A DNA stretch of 64,000 bases from Paraburkholderia podalyriae (GTDB taxonomy: Bacteria > Pseudomonadota > Gammaproteobacteria > Burkholderiales > Burkholderiaceae), in assembly GCF_014397785.1 (NCBI RefSeq), contig NZ_VZQQ01000020.1:1-64000 (forward strand), in the 5' to 3' direction. Positions 16,785-26,010 of the stretch are shown piece by piece. The notes under the pieces were generated by a model. The model was not told the DNA's origin. It saw only the letters and a program-made list of their open reading frames with translations, and made no database searches. The position numbers were made by a program, and so were the translations under genes. How positions within the stretch are numbered: position 1 is the first letter of the stretch; each line of letters starts with the position of its first letter.

Positions 16785-18362
16785 TTAGTTGGATGCCGCC
16801 GTGTTCGCCGCTTCAACCGATGCAGGCGCAGAAGCTGAAGTCGCCGCGGTCGATGACGCACCAGCCTGATCAACCGGCGGATTCCCCATCGCCTGAAACA
16901 ACGCGGCCGTATCCGTCAGCCGCGCGCTCATATAGCGGATCTCATCGAGCTGCGCGTTGCGCCATTGCTGCTCGCTCGAACGCGTCGCCGCGACGGGCAG
17001 CGCGCCGAGCCGATAGCGCGCCGATGTCTCGTTGAACACGCCTTGTGCCGAACGCGCGGCGATGTTCGCGGCATCGAGCGACTGCGCGTCGTGCTCGAGC
17101 GAGGCGAGCGTATCGGCGACGTTCTGGAACGCGGCCAGCACGGTCTGCTTGTATTGCGACACGCTCGCCTCGTACGTGTGCTGCGCCGCGCGGCGCTGCG
17201 CGACGAGCGCGCCGCCATGAAACAGCGGTTGCGACAAAGAAGCGCCGATGCTCCAGATGGCCCCAGCACCTGACATCGCAACCGGCCAGCTAAAGCCGCC
17301 TTGTCCCATCGATGCCGACAGCGACAGGCTCGGAAACATCTGCGCGGTCGCGACGCCGACATCGGTCGCCGCGGCCTTCAGCGCGGCATCGGCCGCCTCG
17401 ATGTCAGGCCGCGTGCGCAGCAGCTCCGACGGCACGACGACCGGCACCTGCTCGGGCACATGCAGCTGCGCGAGATCGATGTCGTCCGGCGCGGCATCGG
17501 GTGTGCGGCCGAGCAGCACCGCGAGCGCGTGACGCGTAGTGAGCCACTGCTGCTTCAGCGCCGGCAGACTCGCCGACACGCTCGCCGCGCTTTGCTGCGC
17601 GTTCAGCAGATCGGCATGCGACACCGCGCCGAGCGCGAAGCGCCGTTCGGTATCGCGCGCCTGATCGTTGGCGAGGCTCACGAGCCGCTCGGTCGTATCG
17701 ATCTGAGCATGCAGCGCGGCGCTCGTAATCGTCGCCGTGACGATGTTCGCGGCGAGCGCGCGCCGCGCTGCCTCGAGCTGGTAGACCTGCACGTTCACGC
17801 GGGCGGAGAGTGCCGCGTTCGCCAGACGCGCGGCGCCGAACAGATCGAACGTATAGTGCGCCTGCAACTGACCGACGAACACGTTGTACAGAAACGTGTT
17901 CGGTCCAATCTCGGGAATCGCGAGCGCGCGATTGCGGGTGGCCTGGCCGCCGGCGTCGATGGTCGGCAGCAACGAGCTGCCCACCTGCGCGCGCAGTTGC
18001 TCGCGCGCGGCGGCGAGACTGCGGTCGGTCGCGGCGAGCGTCGGACTGTTGCGCAGGCCTTCGTCAACGAGCGTGTTCAGCGCATCCGAACGGTACAGCT
18101 TCCACCATTCAGGCACCGGCTGCGCGCCGGTCACGAACTGCTGCGTGACGCCCTGCGCGGGCACGGTTTGCGTCGGCATCGCTTCGGCGCCGTAGTGCGC
18201 GGGCTGCGGCATCGCGGGCGCATCGCCGTTCGGTCCGAACGAGCAGGCGCCGAGCATGCAGGTGAGGCTCGCGATGCTCGTGGCAATCGCGGTACGGGCC
18301 AGCGCATCGAAGCCCGCGCGGCGGTGGCGGGATAGGGCGGGAATAATCATGCTCGTGCTCAT
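16785..18362 (-). CDS. Outer-membrane efflux lipoprotein, NodT/OprM family
   Basis: A 525-residue outer-membrane channel of the TolC/OprM type. The signal peptide ends in a lipobox (CMLGAC, Cys at about 40), so it is lipid-anchored. Two repeats of the outer-membrane efflux domain follow, with the conserved PEWWKLYRSDALNTLVDEGL near the start and RPDIEAAD in the second repeat. A low-complexity Ala/Ser/Thr tail ends the protein. It starts 2 bases after the RND gene stop and is the third gene of the operon, giving a complete tripartite pump. Confidence 0.93.
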   Translation of the reverse strand: MSTSMIIPALSRHRRAGFDALARTAIATSIASLTCMLGACSFGPNGDAPAMPQPAHYGAEAMPTQTVPAQGVTQQFVTGAQPVPEWWKLYRSDALNTLVDEGLRNSPTLAATDRSLAAAREQLRAQVGSSLLPTIDAGGQATRNRALAIPEIGPNTFLYNVFVGQLQAHYTFDLFGAARLANAALSARVNVQVYQLEAARRALAANIVTATITSAALHAQIDTTERLVSLANDQARDTERRFALGAVSHADLLNAQQSAASVSASLPALKQQWLTTRHALAVLLGRTPDAAPDDIDLAQLHVPEQVPVVVPSELLRTRPDIEAADAALKAAATDVGVATAQMFPSLSLSASMGQGGFSWPVAMSGAGAIWSIGASLSQPLFHGGALVAQRRAAQHTYEASVSQYKQTVLAAFQNVADTLASLEHDAQSLDAANIAARSAQGVFNETSARYRLGALPVAATRSSEQQWRNAQLDEIRYMSARLTDTAALFQAMGNPPVDQAGASSTAATSASAPASVEAANTAASN

Positions 18363-18364
18363 GC

Positions 18365-21300
18365 TCAGTTACCCGTGTGCGTGGCGCCGGCACCGGGCGG
18401 CGCGTGCGGCTCGCGCTCGTCGGTGCGCACACGGAACGACGCGGCGTACAACGCGGGCAGATAGAACAGCGTGAGGATCGTCGCACTCGTGATGCCGCCC
18501 ATCAGCGCGGTCGCCATCGGCCCGAAGAAGTTCGAGCGCAACAGCGGGATCAGCGCGAGCACGGCGGCCGCGGCGGTCAGCGTGATCGGCCGGAACCGCC
18601 GCACGGTCGCGCCGACGATCGCATCGAAGCGTTTGTGCCCCGACGCGATGTCCTGCTCGATCTGATCGACGAGAATCACCGAATTGCGCATGATGATGCC
18701 GAACATCGCGATCACGCCGAGCATCGCGACGAAGCCGAACGGCTGGCCGAACAGCAGCAACGTAAGCACGACGCCGATCAGGCCGAGCGGCGCGGTCAGT
18801 ACGACCATCAGCACGCGCGCGAAGCTTTGCAACTGGATCATCAGCAGCGTGAGCACCGCGATCACCATGATGGGAATCTGCGCGTTGATCGAGGTTTGAC
18901 CTTTGCCGCTTTCCTCGACGGAGCCGCCGATCTCGATCCGGTAGCCGACCGGCAGCGTCGCGCGGATCGGCGCGAGCGCGCGATCCACCGCGTGCGTGAC
19001 GTCGATGCCTTGGGCGCCGGCCGAAACGTCGGACTGCACGGTGATAGTCGGCTGACGGTCGCGTTCCCAGATCACGCCGTATTCGAGGTCGTTGCGCAGA
19101 TGCCCGAGCGTACCGAGCGGTACCGGGCCGTTCGATGTCGGCATCGCGAGCGCGGTCAACTGCGACGGATCCACACGTTCGGCGCGCGGCGCGCGCAGAT
19201 CGACGCTGATCAGCTTGTCGCGCTCGCGATACTGCGTGACCGTATAGCCGGACAGCGTCATCGCCAGGAAGCTGGAGACGTCTTCGGAAGTGACGCCGAG
19301 CTCGCGCGCGCGTTTCTGGTCGATCTCGAAGCGCACCGAGCGCTCGGCGGGCTCATCCCAGTCGAACTGCACGTTGCGCGTGCCGCGATTGGCGCGCATC
19401 GTCACGGCGACGCGCTCGGCGATCGAGCGCACAGTCGCGATGTCGTCGCCGCTCACGCGGAACTGCACCGGATAGCCGACCGGTGGCCCGTTTTCGAGGC
19501 GTGACAGGCGCGTGCGGATCGCCGGGAAGTTGTTCAGCAATTCCGGTTCGAGCCATTGCGCGAGCTTCTCGCGATCCTTGACGGACTTCGCGGTGATCAC
19601 GAACTGCGCGAAGTTCGGTTGCTGCAATTGCTGATCGAGCGGCAGATAGAAACGTGGTGCGCCGGTGCCGACGAAGCTGACCGTGTGATCGATCTCGGGG
19701 CGCCCGTGAAGCGCTTTTTCGAGGCGTTCGGCCTGGCGCAACGTGGCATCGAACGACGCGCCTTCGGGCAGCCGCACATCGACCAGCAGCTCCGGCCGGT
19801 CCGAGCTCGGGAAGAACTGCTGCGGCACGAGCGAGAAGCCGGCCATCGCGAGCACGAACAGCAGCACGGTGATCGCGAGCACGACGAAACGCCGCTCGAT
19901 GCACCAGCCGATCCAGCCGCGCAACCGCGTATAGAAGCGCGTGTCGTAGATGTCGTGTTCGTGGTCGTCGGGCTCGTGCGCGTGACGCTTGCGCTCCGGC
20001 AGCATGTGATAGCCGAGCAGCGGGATCAGCACGACCGCCGCGAGCCACGACGCGATCAGCGCGATCGCCGACACCTCGAAGATCGAGCGCGTGTACTCGC
20101 CGGTGCTCGATTTCGCGAGCGCGATCGGCAGGAAGCCCGCCACGGTGACGAGCGTGCCCGTCAGCATCGGAAACGCGGTGCTGGTGTATGCGAAGGCCGC
20201 GGCGCGCGCGCGGTTCCAGCCTTGCTCGAGCTTCACCGACATCATCTCCACCGCGATGATCGCATCGTCGACGAGCAGGCCGAGCGCGAGCACGAGTGTG
20301 CCGAGCGATACCTTGTGCAGGCCGATATCGAACAGGTACATGCACAGCGCAGTGACCGCGAGCACGACCGGAATCGAGATCACGACAACCATGCCGGTGC
20401 GCACGCCGAGCGACACGAGGCTGACGACCAGCACGATCCCGACCGCTTCGGCGACCGCTTCGAGAAAGTCGTTGACCGAGCGCGCGACCGCGTGCGGCAT
20501 GCTCGATACTTCGACGAGCTTCAAACCGGCGGGCAGCGCGGCGCGCAATTGGGTCATCTGCTGATCGAGCGCGCGGCCCAGGCGGATCACGTCGCCACCC
20601 GTCTGCATCGTCACGCCGATGCCGAGCACGGGCTTGCCGCCGAAGCGCATCTGCGTGACGACCGGGTCGTCGTAGCCGCGCCGGATCGTCGCGATGTCGC
20701 CGAGACGAATGGTGTGGTTGTTGATGCGGATCAGCATGTCGGCGAGCGCATTGACGTCGTTGAACTGGCCGCTCGGGCGCACGAACACGCGGTCGTCGGT
20801 GGTGGTCAGCGTACCCGCGGGCGCGATCGTGTTCTGCGCGTTGATCGCCTGGCCAAGCTGTTGTGGCGAGATGCCGAGACGCGTCAACTGCGTGTTCGCG
20901 ATCTCGATGTAGACGTGCTGATCCGGGTCACCGAAATAATCGACCTTGCCGACGCCCGGCACGCGCAGCAGCACCGAGCGTAGCTGGTCCGCGTAGTCGT
21001 GCAGTTGCGCGGCGGAAAAGCCGTCGCCTTCGAGCGTATAGATGTTGGTGTAGACGTCGCCGAATTCGTCGTTGAAGAACGGGCCCTGGATGCCCGGCGG
21101 CAGGGTCGCCGCAATGTCGCCGACTTTCTTGCGCACCTGGTACCACGTCTCGGGCACCTGGCGCACCGGCGCCGAGTCCTTCATCGTGAAGAAGATCAGC
21201 GATTCCCCGGGACGCGAGTAGCTGCGAACGAAGTCTATATAAGGCGTCTCCTGCAGCTTGCGGCCGATGCGATCGGTCAGCTGCTCCTGCACCTGGCGCG

Positions 21301-21493
21301 CTGTGGCGCCTGGCCAGAACGTGCGGATCACCATCACGCGAAACGTGAAGGGCGGGTCTTCCGACTGCGCGAGGCGCGTGTACGCGAGGATGCCGAACGC
21401 GGTGGCGAGCGCGATCAGGAACACGACCAGCGCCTGATGACGCAGCGCCCACGCTGACAGATTGAAGCGTCCTTCTTCGTGCGACGTGCTCAT
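18365..21493 (-). CDS. RND efflux pump, inner-membrane subunit
   Basis: A 1042-residue proton-driven exporter of the hydrophobe/amphiphile efflux superfamily. It has 12 membrane helices in two halves and two large periplasmic loops. The proton-relay acids are visible in helix 4 (LLVDDAIIAVE), and helix 10-11 carries GVIAMFGIIMRNSVILVDQ. A His/Asp-rich cytoplasmic linker (HAHEPDDHEHDIYD) lies between the halves. The ATG at 21493 overlaps the adaptor gene stop (ATGA). An open frame continues to 22009 but there it overlaps the adaptor gene and is not real. Substrates are unknown. Confidence 0.94.
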   Translation of the reverse strand: MSTSHEEGRFNLSAWALRHQALVVFLIALATAFGILAYTRLAQSEDPPFTFRVMVIRTFWPGATARQVQEQLTDRIGRKLQETPYIDFVRSYSRPGESLIFFTMKDSAPVRQVPETWYQVRKKVGDIAATLPPGIQGPFFNDEFGDVYTNIYTLEGDGFSAAQLHDYADQLRSVLLRVPGVGKVDYFGDPDQHVYIEIANTQLTRLGISPQQLGQAINAQNTIAPAGTLTTTDDRVFVRPSGQFNDVNALADMLIRINNHTIRLGDIATIRRGYDDPVVTQMRFGGKPVLGIGVTMQTGGDVIRLGRALDQQMTQLRAALPAGLKLVEVSSMPHAVARSVNDFLEAVAEAVGIVLVVSLVSLGVRTGMVVVISIPVVLAVTALCMYLFDIGLHKVSLGTLVLALGLLVDDAIIAVEMMSVKLEQGWNRARAAAFAYTSTAFPMLTGTLVTVAGFLPIALAKSSTGEYTRSIFEVSAIALIASWLAAVVLIPLLGYHMLPERKRHAHEPDDHEHDIYDTRFYTRLRGWIGWCIERRFVVLAITVLLFVLAMAGFSLVPQQFFPSSDRPELLVDVRLPEGASFDATLRQAERLEKALHGRPEIDHTVSFVGTGAPRFYLPLDQQLQQPNFAQFVITAKSVKDREKLAQWLEPELLNNFPAIRTRLSRLENGPPVGYPVQFRVSGDDIATVRSIAERVAVTMRANRGTRNVQFDWDEPAERSVRFEIDQKRARELGVTSEDVSSFLAMTLSGYTVTQYRERDKLISVDLRAPRAERVDPSQLTALAMPTSNGPVPLGTLGHLRNDLEYGVIWERDRQPTITVQSDVSAGAQGIDVTHAVDRALAPIRATLPVGYRIEIGGSVEESGKGQTSINAQIPIMVIAVLTLLMIQLQSFARVLMVVLTAPLGLIGVVLTLLLFGQPFGFVAMLGVIAMFGIIMRNSVILVDQIEQDIASGHKRFDAIVGATVRRFRPITLTAAAAVLALIPLLRSNFFGPMATALMGGITSATILTLFYLPALYAASFRVRTDEREPHAPPGAGATHTGN

Positions 21494-22638
21494 GAAGCGA
21501 AGTCCTCGGGATGCAGCGGTGCGATCGCGCGGACTTTCTGGCCGGCGCTCACGGTGTGCACGCCTTGCAGCACGACGCTTTCGCCATCTTTCAGGCCGTC
21601 GCTGACGACGAACGTGCGCTCGTAGTAGCGCGTGACGCTCACGCGACGCAGTTCGAGCGTGTTGTCCGCGGCGCGCACGACCCACACGGCCGGCTCGCGT
21701 CCCTCGTGAAAGAGCGCGGTGACCGGCAGCGTGAACACGCCATGCTGCGCGGCCGCCACGGCGAGCGGCACGGCCGGCGTGACGTCGGCGGTCATGCCGA
21801 GGCGCACCTCGGCACCGGCATCGAGCAGCGTCAGACGCGCGCGCCAGGTGCGGCTTTGCGGATCGGCGGCCGGCGACAGCTCGCGCACGCGCGCGCTGAG
21901 CCTGCGGCCAGGCAGCGCGGCGAGCGTGACGCTCGCGTTCTGGCCGACGGCGAAGGCGGTAAGTGCGCTTTCGGGCGCGTCGCACAGCACGTCGACGTCG
22001 CCGCTCCACGCGAGGTTGTAGACGGCCTGACCCGCCGACACGTTCTGGCCCGTGTCCGCCTGTTCAGCCGTGATGACGCCAGCATGACCGGCGACGAGCG
22101 TCGTGTATTGCAGCTGGTTCTTCGCGAGTGCCGCCTGCTGCTGCGCCTGATCGCGCTGCGCGAGCGCGGATGCGTAGGCGTTGGTGGTCTGTTCGAGCTG
22201 TGCCGGCGCGATCAGGTTTTCTTTGGCCTGCGCCTTGTCGCGCTCGAGCTGCTGCTGCGCATAGACGAGGTTGTGCTGCGCGGCGTCGAGCTGCGCCTCG
22301 GTGCCGGCGACGTTTTTCTGCGCATCGGCCGGGTCGAGCAACGCGACGACTTCACCGCTCTTCACCGTGTCGCCGAGCCGCACCCGGCGCTCGATGATCT
22401 TGCCGGCGACGCGGAACGACAGCGGCGTCGAATAGCGCGCCTGCACTTCGCCGGGCAGCGACGCCGCCTGCAGCGCGTGCCCGTCCGCATGGACGGCGAG
22501 CGCGACCACCGGGCGCGGCGCGGGCGCCGCGGCTTCCTGCTTCGAGCAGGCCGCGAGCGCGAGCACGCCTGCCAGCGCCAGCGCGCAGGTCTGCCGGGAG
22601 AAGCCGCGGTGACAGGATGGAGGAGACTGCTGGCGCAT
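21490..22638 (-). CDS. RND efflux periplasmic adaptor (membrane fusion) lipoprotein
   Basis: A 382-residue adaptor linking the pump to the outer-membrane channel. Its signal peptide ends in the lipobox LAAC (Cys about 31). The lipoyl halves flank a coiled-coil hairpin (Ala/Gln-rich, about 115-165), followed by beta-barrel and membrane-proximal domains. The ATG at 22638 gives a normal lipoprotein signal; a GTG 33 bases upstream is also possible, and the longer frame to 22803 would run through the operator. It is the first gene of the operon and is divergent from the TetR gene. Confidence 0.92.
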   Translation of the reverse strand: MRQQSPPSCHRGFSRQTCALALAGVLALAACSKQEAAAPAPRPVVALAVHADGHALQAASLPGEVQARYSTPLSFRVAGKIIERRVRLGDTVKSGEVVALLDPADAQKNVAGTEAQLDAAQHNLVYAQQQLERDKAQAKENLIAPAQLEQTTNAYASALAQRDQAQQQAALAKNQLQYTTLVAGHAGVITAEQADTGQNVSAGQAVYNLAWSGDVDVLCDAPESALTAFAVGQNASVTLAALPGRRLSARVRELSPAADPQSRTWRARLTLLDAGAEVRLGMTADVTPAVPLAVAAAQHGVFTLPVTALFHEGREPAVWVVRAADNTLELRRVSVTRYYERTFVVSDGLKDGESVVLQGVHTVSAGQKVRAIAPLHPEDFAS

Positions 22639-22786
22639 CGCTGACGATGCGAGAGAACCGGGACGCTTCACAATTACCCCAACTGGAGACAGCGAACGAA
22701 CTCGGCAAGCCGCGCGGCCCGCCCGCGAAGACCCGCACGCCGAGTCATGCAATTGGCATACAGGTATGGCTTGGAATGACGAGATG

Positions 22787-22814
22787 CATTCTAATACACT
22801 CATGTATTTGAATG
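22787..22814. promoter_or_regulatory. Palindromic operator for the TetR-family repressor
   Basis: Half-sites CATTCTAATACA (22787-22798) and TGTATTTGAATG (22803-22814) form an inverted repeat in which 22 of 24 arm bases pair around a 4-base centre. It lies between the divergent efflux operon and the TetR gene, in an AT-rich spot. Size and symmetry fit AcrR/TtgR-type TetR operators, so it should control both promoters. Confidence 0.8.
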
Positions 22815-22856
22815 TGAGGGTGAATTTGAATTCTCTTCGGTGCTAGACTTGCGCCC

Positions 22857-23474
22857 ATGAAACGTCAAAGACTCACGAGAGAGCAGAGCAAGGACCAGAC
22901 GCGCGAGCGTCTGCTCGATGCCGCGCAGGTCATTTTCATGAAGAAGGGCTTCGTCGCGGCGAGCGTCGAGGACATCGCGGCCGCGGCCGGCTACACGCGC
23001 GGCGCGTTCTATTCGAACTTCCGCAGCAAGAGCGAGCTGTTTCTGGAGCTGTTGCGGCGCGATCACGAAGCGATGCAGGCGGACCTGCATGCGATCTTCG
23101 AGAGCGCGGCGTCGCGCGAGGAGATGGAGGCGCGCGTGCTGCGCTACTACAGCTCGCTGCATCGCGAGAACAAGTGCTTTCTGCTGTGGGTCGAGGCGAA
23201 GCTGCTCGCGGTGCGTGACGGGCGCTTCCGGCTGCGCTTCAACGCATTCATGCACGAGAAGCTCGAGCAATTGAGCGCCTATGTGCGCGAGTTCTCGGAG
23301 CGCGTCGGCACGCCGATGTCGATGCCGCCCGAGCAACTCGCGATCGGCCTGATTGGCCTGTGCGACGGCGTGCAGTTCTTCTACACGATCGATCCGCAGA
23401 ACGTGCCGGCGGAGATGGCCGAAATGGTGCTGGCGGGTTTTTTCTCGCGCGTGGTGTTCGGGCGCGATGCGTGA
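22857..23474 (+). CDS. TetR-family repressor of the RND operon
   Basis: A 205-residue regulator. The N-terminal helix-turn-helix spans about residues 15-62 (TRERLLDAAQVIFMKKGF, then VEDIAAAAGYTRGAFYSNFRSKSELF, the TetR hallmark). The C-terminal helical domain is the ligand pocket. The start lies 43 bases from the palindromic operator, and the gene is divergent from the efflux operon, the classic layout of a drug-responsive local repressor that also represses itself. The inducer is unknown. Confidence 0.93.
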   Translation: MKRQRLTREQSKDQTRERLLDAAQVIFMKKGFVAASVEDIAAAAGYTRGAFYSNFRSKSELFLELLRRDHEAMQADLHAIFESAASREEMEARVLRYYSSLHRENKCFLLWVEAKLLAVRDGRFRLRFNAFMHEKLEQLSAYVREFSERVGTPMSMPPEQLAIGLIGLCDGVQFFYTIDPQNVPAEMAEMVLAGFFSRVVFGRDA

Positions 23475-23560
23475 GGTCAGGCGTTAAGCCTTGGGCGCGC
23501 AGATGCGCGAACGCGCGAGCCGGGCGGATCGCGCGTCAGATCCGGCGAAAACCGGAACAA

Positions 23561-23773
23561 TCAGTCGATTGGCAATTTCGCACAAGCGTCGGCGGCGGGC
23601 GCCGCGCACGCGAACGCGTATTGGCCGCTGGCGCTGAGGATCTTTTCCCCGGCGTGCAGGGCTACCTTGATATCGGGGCAGCGCTCGTAACCGATATACG
23701 CCGAACTCGCGGCGGCCGACCAGCAAACCAGCGAAAACGCGATTTTTTCGAGCAGATGAAAACGATGTGGCAT
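23561..23773 (-). CDS. Small secreted or membrane-anchored hypothetical protein
   Basis: 70 residues, not recognised. A basic start and one hydrophobic stretch (IAFSLVCWSAAASSAYIGY, about 11-29) suggest a signal peptide or anchor. Four further cysteines or cysteine-rich spots (RCPDIKV, FACAAPAADACAKL) could form disulfides in the periplasm. The ribosome binding site is poor. It is divergent from the LysR gene; a short inverted repeat lies between them. Confidence 0.55.
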   Translation of the reverse strand: MPHRFHLLEKIAFSLVCWSAAASSAYIGYERCPDIKVALHAGEKILSASGQYAFACAAPAADACAKLPID

Positions 23774-23819
23774 GGCGGGTGGTGCGGTGATTTCCTTTGG
23801 CCGCCATTTTACCTGCTGA

Positions 23820-23836
23820 CTAGGGTTTATACCTAG
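23820..23836. promoter_or_regulatory. Short inverted repeat CTAGG-N7-CCTAG
   Basis: CTAGG (23820-23824) and CCTAG (23832-23836) flank an AT-rich centre, in the 271-base gap between the small minus-strand gene and the LysR gene. The minus strand reads GGTATAAACC across the centre, which could double as a -10 element. It may be a regulator site; the assignment is inferential. Confidence 0.35.
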
Positions 23837-24044
23837 CTAGAACCGACAATAGACGCCGCAATAGTGGCGCGATTAGCACACTGCGTCGAATCTGACCGGA
23901 ATGTCATGTCTGGGTCAGGGTTGGGACATGTCCGATCGCTAGAATCGGTTGGGTTGGGCAAACCCGCGCTCGTCCATGCGGCGCGGGTCGACACTGGCGG
24001 CAACAGTTGCGCCGGCCCGGCTTTACCGACGCAGGAGTCGTCCC

Positions 24045-25112
24045 ATGAATCAACTGCAGTCGATGCGCGTGTTCGTCAAGGTCGCGGACCTCGGCAGTTT
24101 CGTCGGCGCGGCGGGCGCGCTGGATCTGTCCACCGCGGTCGTCACGCGGCACGTCGCGGATCTCGAAGCGCGGCTCGGCACGCGACTGCTGAACCGCACG
24201 ACGCGCCGTCTGTCGCTGACCGAATCCGGCGCGACCTATCTGGAGCGCGTGCGCCACATCCTCGCCGATCTCGAAGGCGTCGAGCAGATGGTGGTGGCGC
24301 GCAATCATGAGCCTGTCGGCACGCTGCGTATCGTCGCGCCGGTCGTGTTCGGACTGCACAGTCTCGCGCCGGTCGTGCAGTCGTACGCGGCGCGCTATCC
24401 GGACGTGGTGCCCGACGTCACGCTCGCCGACCGTCACGTCGATCTGGTCGAAGAGGGCTTCGACGTCGGCATTCTGGTTGCGCGGCACATGCGCAGCGCG
24501 AGCATCGTGACCCGGCGGCTGACGACCGGCTACATGACGGTCTGCGCGACGCCCGCCTATCTGGCGCAACACGGCACGCCGACGCGCCCCGAGGATCTGC
24601 TCAGGCATTCGTGCCTGAGCCGGCCGGCCGAGCAGGGCGGCGGCGAGGAGCGCGTGTTCAAGGGTCCGGATCGCGAAGTGCGGGTGCGGCCGACCAACGC
24701 GATCGCGGCGAACAATGCCGAGATGCTTCGGCAGTTCACGCTGCTGGGCATGGGCGTGGCGATCCTGCCGAGCTACCTGATCGGGCGGGATCTGACGGCG
24801 GGGCGGCTCGTGCGTCTGCTCGACGGGTACACTCTGCCGCCGATCGAAATCACGATTGCGTATCCGAGCCGGCTGCATCTGCCGGCGAAGGTGCGGACCT
24901 TCATCGACCATCTGGTCGAGCATTTCCAGCCGGAAAGCGCGTCGGCGCGGGATTCCCGTAGCGCAGCGCAGTTGCGGGCGACGGTGGAGGCGAGCGGGTC
25001 CGACGATCCGACTGCGCGCGAGATGACCGACCACGCGCTCGAAAGTGGTGGCACGACGCGCCGTGTGACGCGGGCCCCGCGCACGCGGATGGCGGTGTCG
25101 TCGCAGTTCTGA
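24045..25112 (+). CDS. LysR-family transcriptional regulator
   Basis: A 355-residue regulator. The N-terminal winged helix-turn-helix spans about residues 1-60 (FVKVADLGSFVGAAGALDLSTAVVTRHVADLE), followed by a linker helix and a substrate-binding domain (about 90-300). It belongs to the CrgA/AaeR-like group judging by LLNRTTRRLSLTESG and the YPDVVPDV segment. The C-terminal about 50 residues are an extra disordered Arg/Ser/Thr-rich tail beyond the usual 300-residue length. The ATG at 24045 follows AGGAG. Target genes are not evident; the divergent neighbour is a small hypothetical gene. Confidence 0.9.
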   Translation: MNQLQSMRVFVKVADLGSFVGAAGALDLSTAVVTRHVADLEARLGTRLLNRTTRRLSLTESGATYLERVRHILADLEGVEQMVVARNHEPVGTLRIVAPVVFGLHSLAPVVQSYAARYPDVVPDVTLADRHVDLVEEGFDVGILVARHMRSASIVTRRLTTGYMTVCATPAYLAQHGTPTRPEDLLRHSCLSRPAEQGGGEERVFKGPDREVRVRPTNAIAANNAEMLRQFTLLGMGVAILPSYLIGRDLTAGRLVRLLDGYTLPPIEITIAYPSRLHLPAKVRTFIDHLVEHFQPESASARDSRSAAQLRATVEASGSDDPTAREMTDHALESGGTTRRVTRAPRTRMAVSSQF

Positions 25113-25157
25113 TGAGTAAAGTGAGGCGCGTGTGAATGCGGGTTTGGATCCCTGGGT

Positions 25158-25388
25158 TCAGATCCCCAGGCCCGGGCCATAATTGCCGCCGATCAAGCGC
25201 GTGACCGACTCGATGTCGACATAATCCTGCTCTGGCATGCCGTCGAGCATCGCCAGCACCTCGTTGCTCGCGCCGGCTTCGCGCGCGGCGTCGACGAGCG
25301 CATCCTTGTTGGTCGGGAATTCGAGTTCAGCGAGAAGATCGGTAATCTGCAGATCGATCGATTCGCCCGGGATGTCCGAGGCCGTCAT
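25158..25388 (-). CDS. DUF2795-like small protein
   Basis: A 76-residue acidic protein resembling the DUF2795 family, with a helical pattern around LQITDLLAELEFPTNKDALV, then a conserved-looking GASNEVLAMLDGMPEQDY. The family is widespread and of unknown function. The start is decided by AGGAG (25396-25400): it stands 7 bases from the ATG at 25388 but only 1 base from the ATG at 25394, so the shorter form is preferred. It is convergent with the LysR gene. Confidence 0.8.
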   Translation of the reverse strand: MTASDIPGESIDLQITDLLAELEFPTNKDALVDAAREAGASNEVLAMLDGMPEQDYVDIESVTRLIGGNYGPGLGI

Positions 25389-25537
25389 GCGCATGCTCCT
25401 GTCGTGCTGGTGTTGGTGTTGGTCGTCAGGGTGCAATTGCCGCCGCGCAAATTCAGCACCTCGCCGCGACGAGCTTCTCGCGGTCTCTCGCAGTTCCGCG
25501 CGCATCGCCACGCCATCGACCGCCGTTGCGGCCGCCC

Positions 25538-25792
25538 TCAGGTGGTCAGATGCTCGTTTTGCCCGGTAAGGCTGCGTTCCAGATGTCGGGACTTCGGCAA
25601 CGCAATATGCTCCCATTGCTGCGGACGACTCGCGTCGGTGCTCGTGACGTCCGGAGCCGGAGGCGCGACCGGCGCGGCGTTCGCGCGTTGGGCAAGCGTG
25701 ATGGAATCCGTGCTGTCCGACGCGGTATGGACCGGCGCGGCAAAGCACGAGGCTGACAGCGTCACCATGATTAACAGTGTCGAGGTTTTCAT
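25538..25792 (-). CDS. Small secreted hypothetical protein
   Basis: 84 residues, not recognised. A signal peptide (MKTSTLLIMVTLSASCFA, cleaved after about 18) precedes a Ala/Pro/Thr/Ser-rich mature part ending in QWEHIALPKSRHLERSLTG. A very strong AGGAGG ribosome binding site 7 bases before the ATG supports real translation. It lies 149 bases upstream of the DUF2795-like gene on the same strand and could share its transcript. Confidence 0.7.
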   Translation of the reverse strand: MKTSTLLIMVTLSASCFAAPVHTASDSTDSITLAQRANAAPVAPPAPDVTSTDASRPQQWEHIALPKSRHLERSLTGQNEHLTT

Positions 25793-26010
25793 CGCCCGAC
25801 CTCCTAAAACTCATGCGGCGCTGACAATCGAGCAAACCCTGTGCCGTCCCGCGTCGATAGGACGGTGCAAGCCAGGGACGGCGTGGCGCTGCGCGGCCCA
25901 GGCCCCTTACCATCTTAGATGGCAAATACTGCAACGCGCGCATATTTGCGACAACACCGTCTTGCAGATTCCATGATCGCCCGAACGGGCTCGCGCGTCC
26001 AGGCCCTGCG

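Noticed and set aside
21494..22009. N-terminal extension of the RND pump frame
   Set aside because: It overlaps the adaptor gene in another frame; the pump has its normal N-terminus at 21493 with an ATGA overlap.
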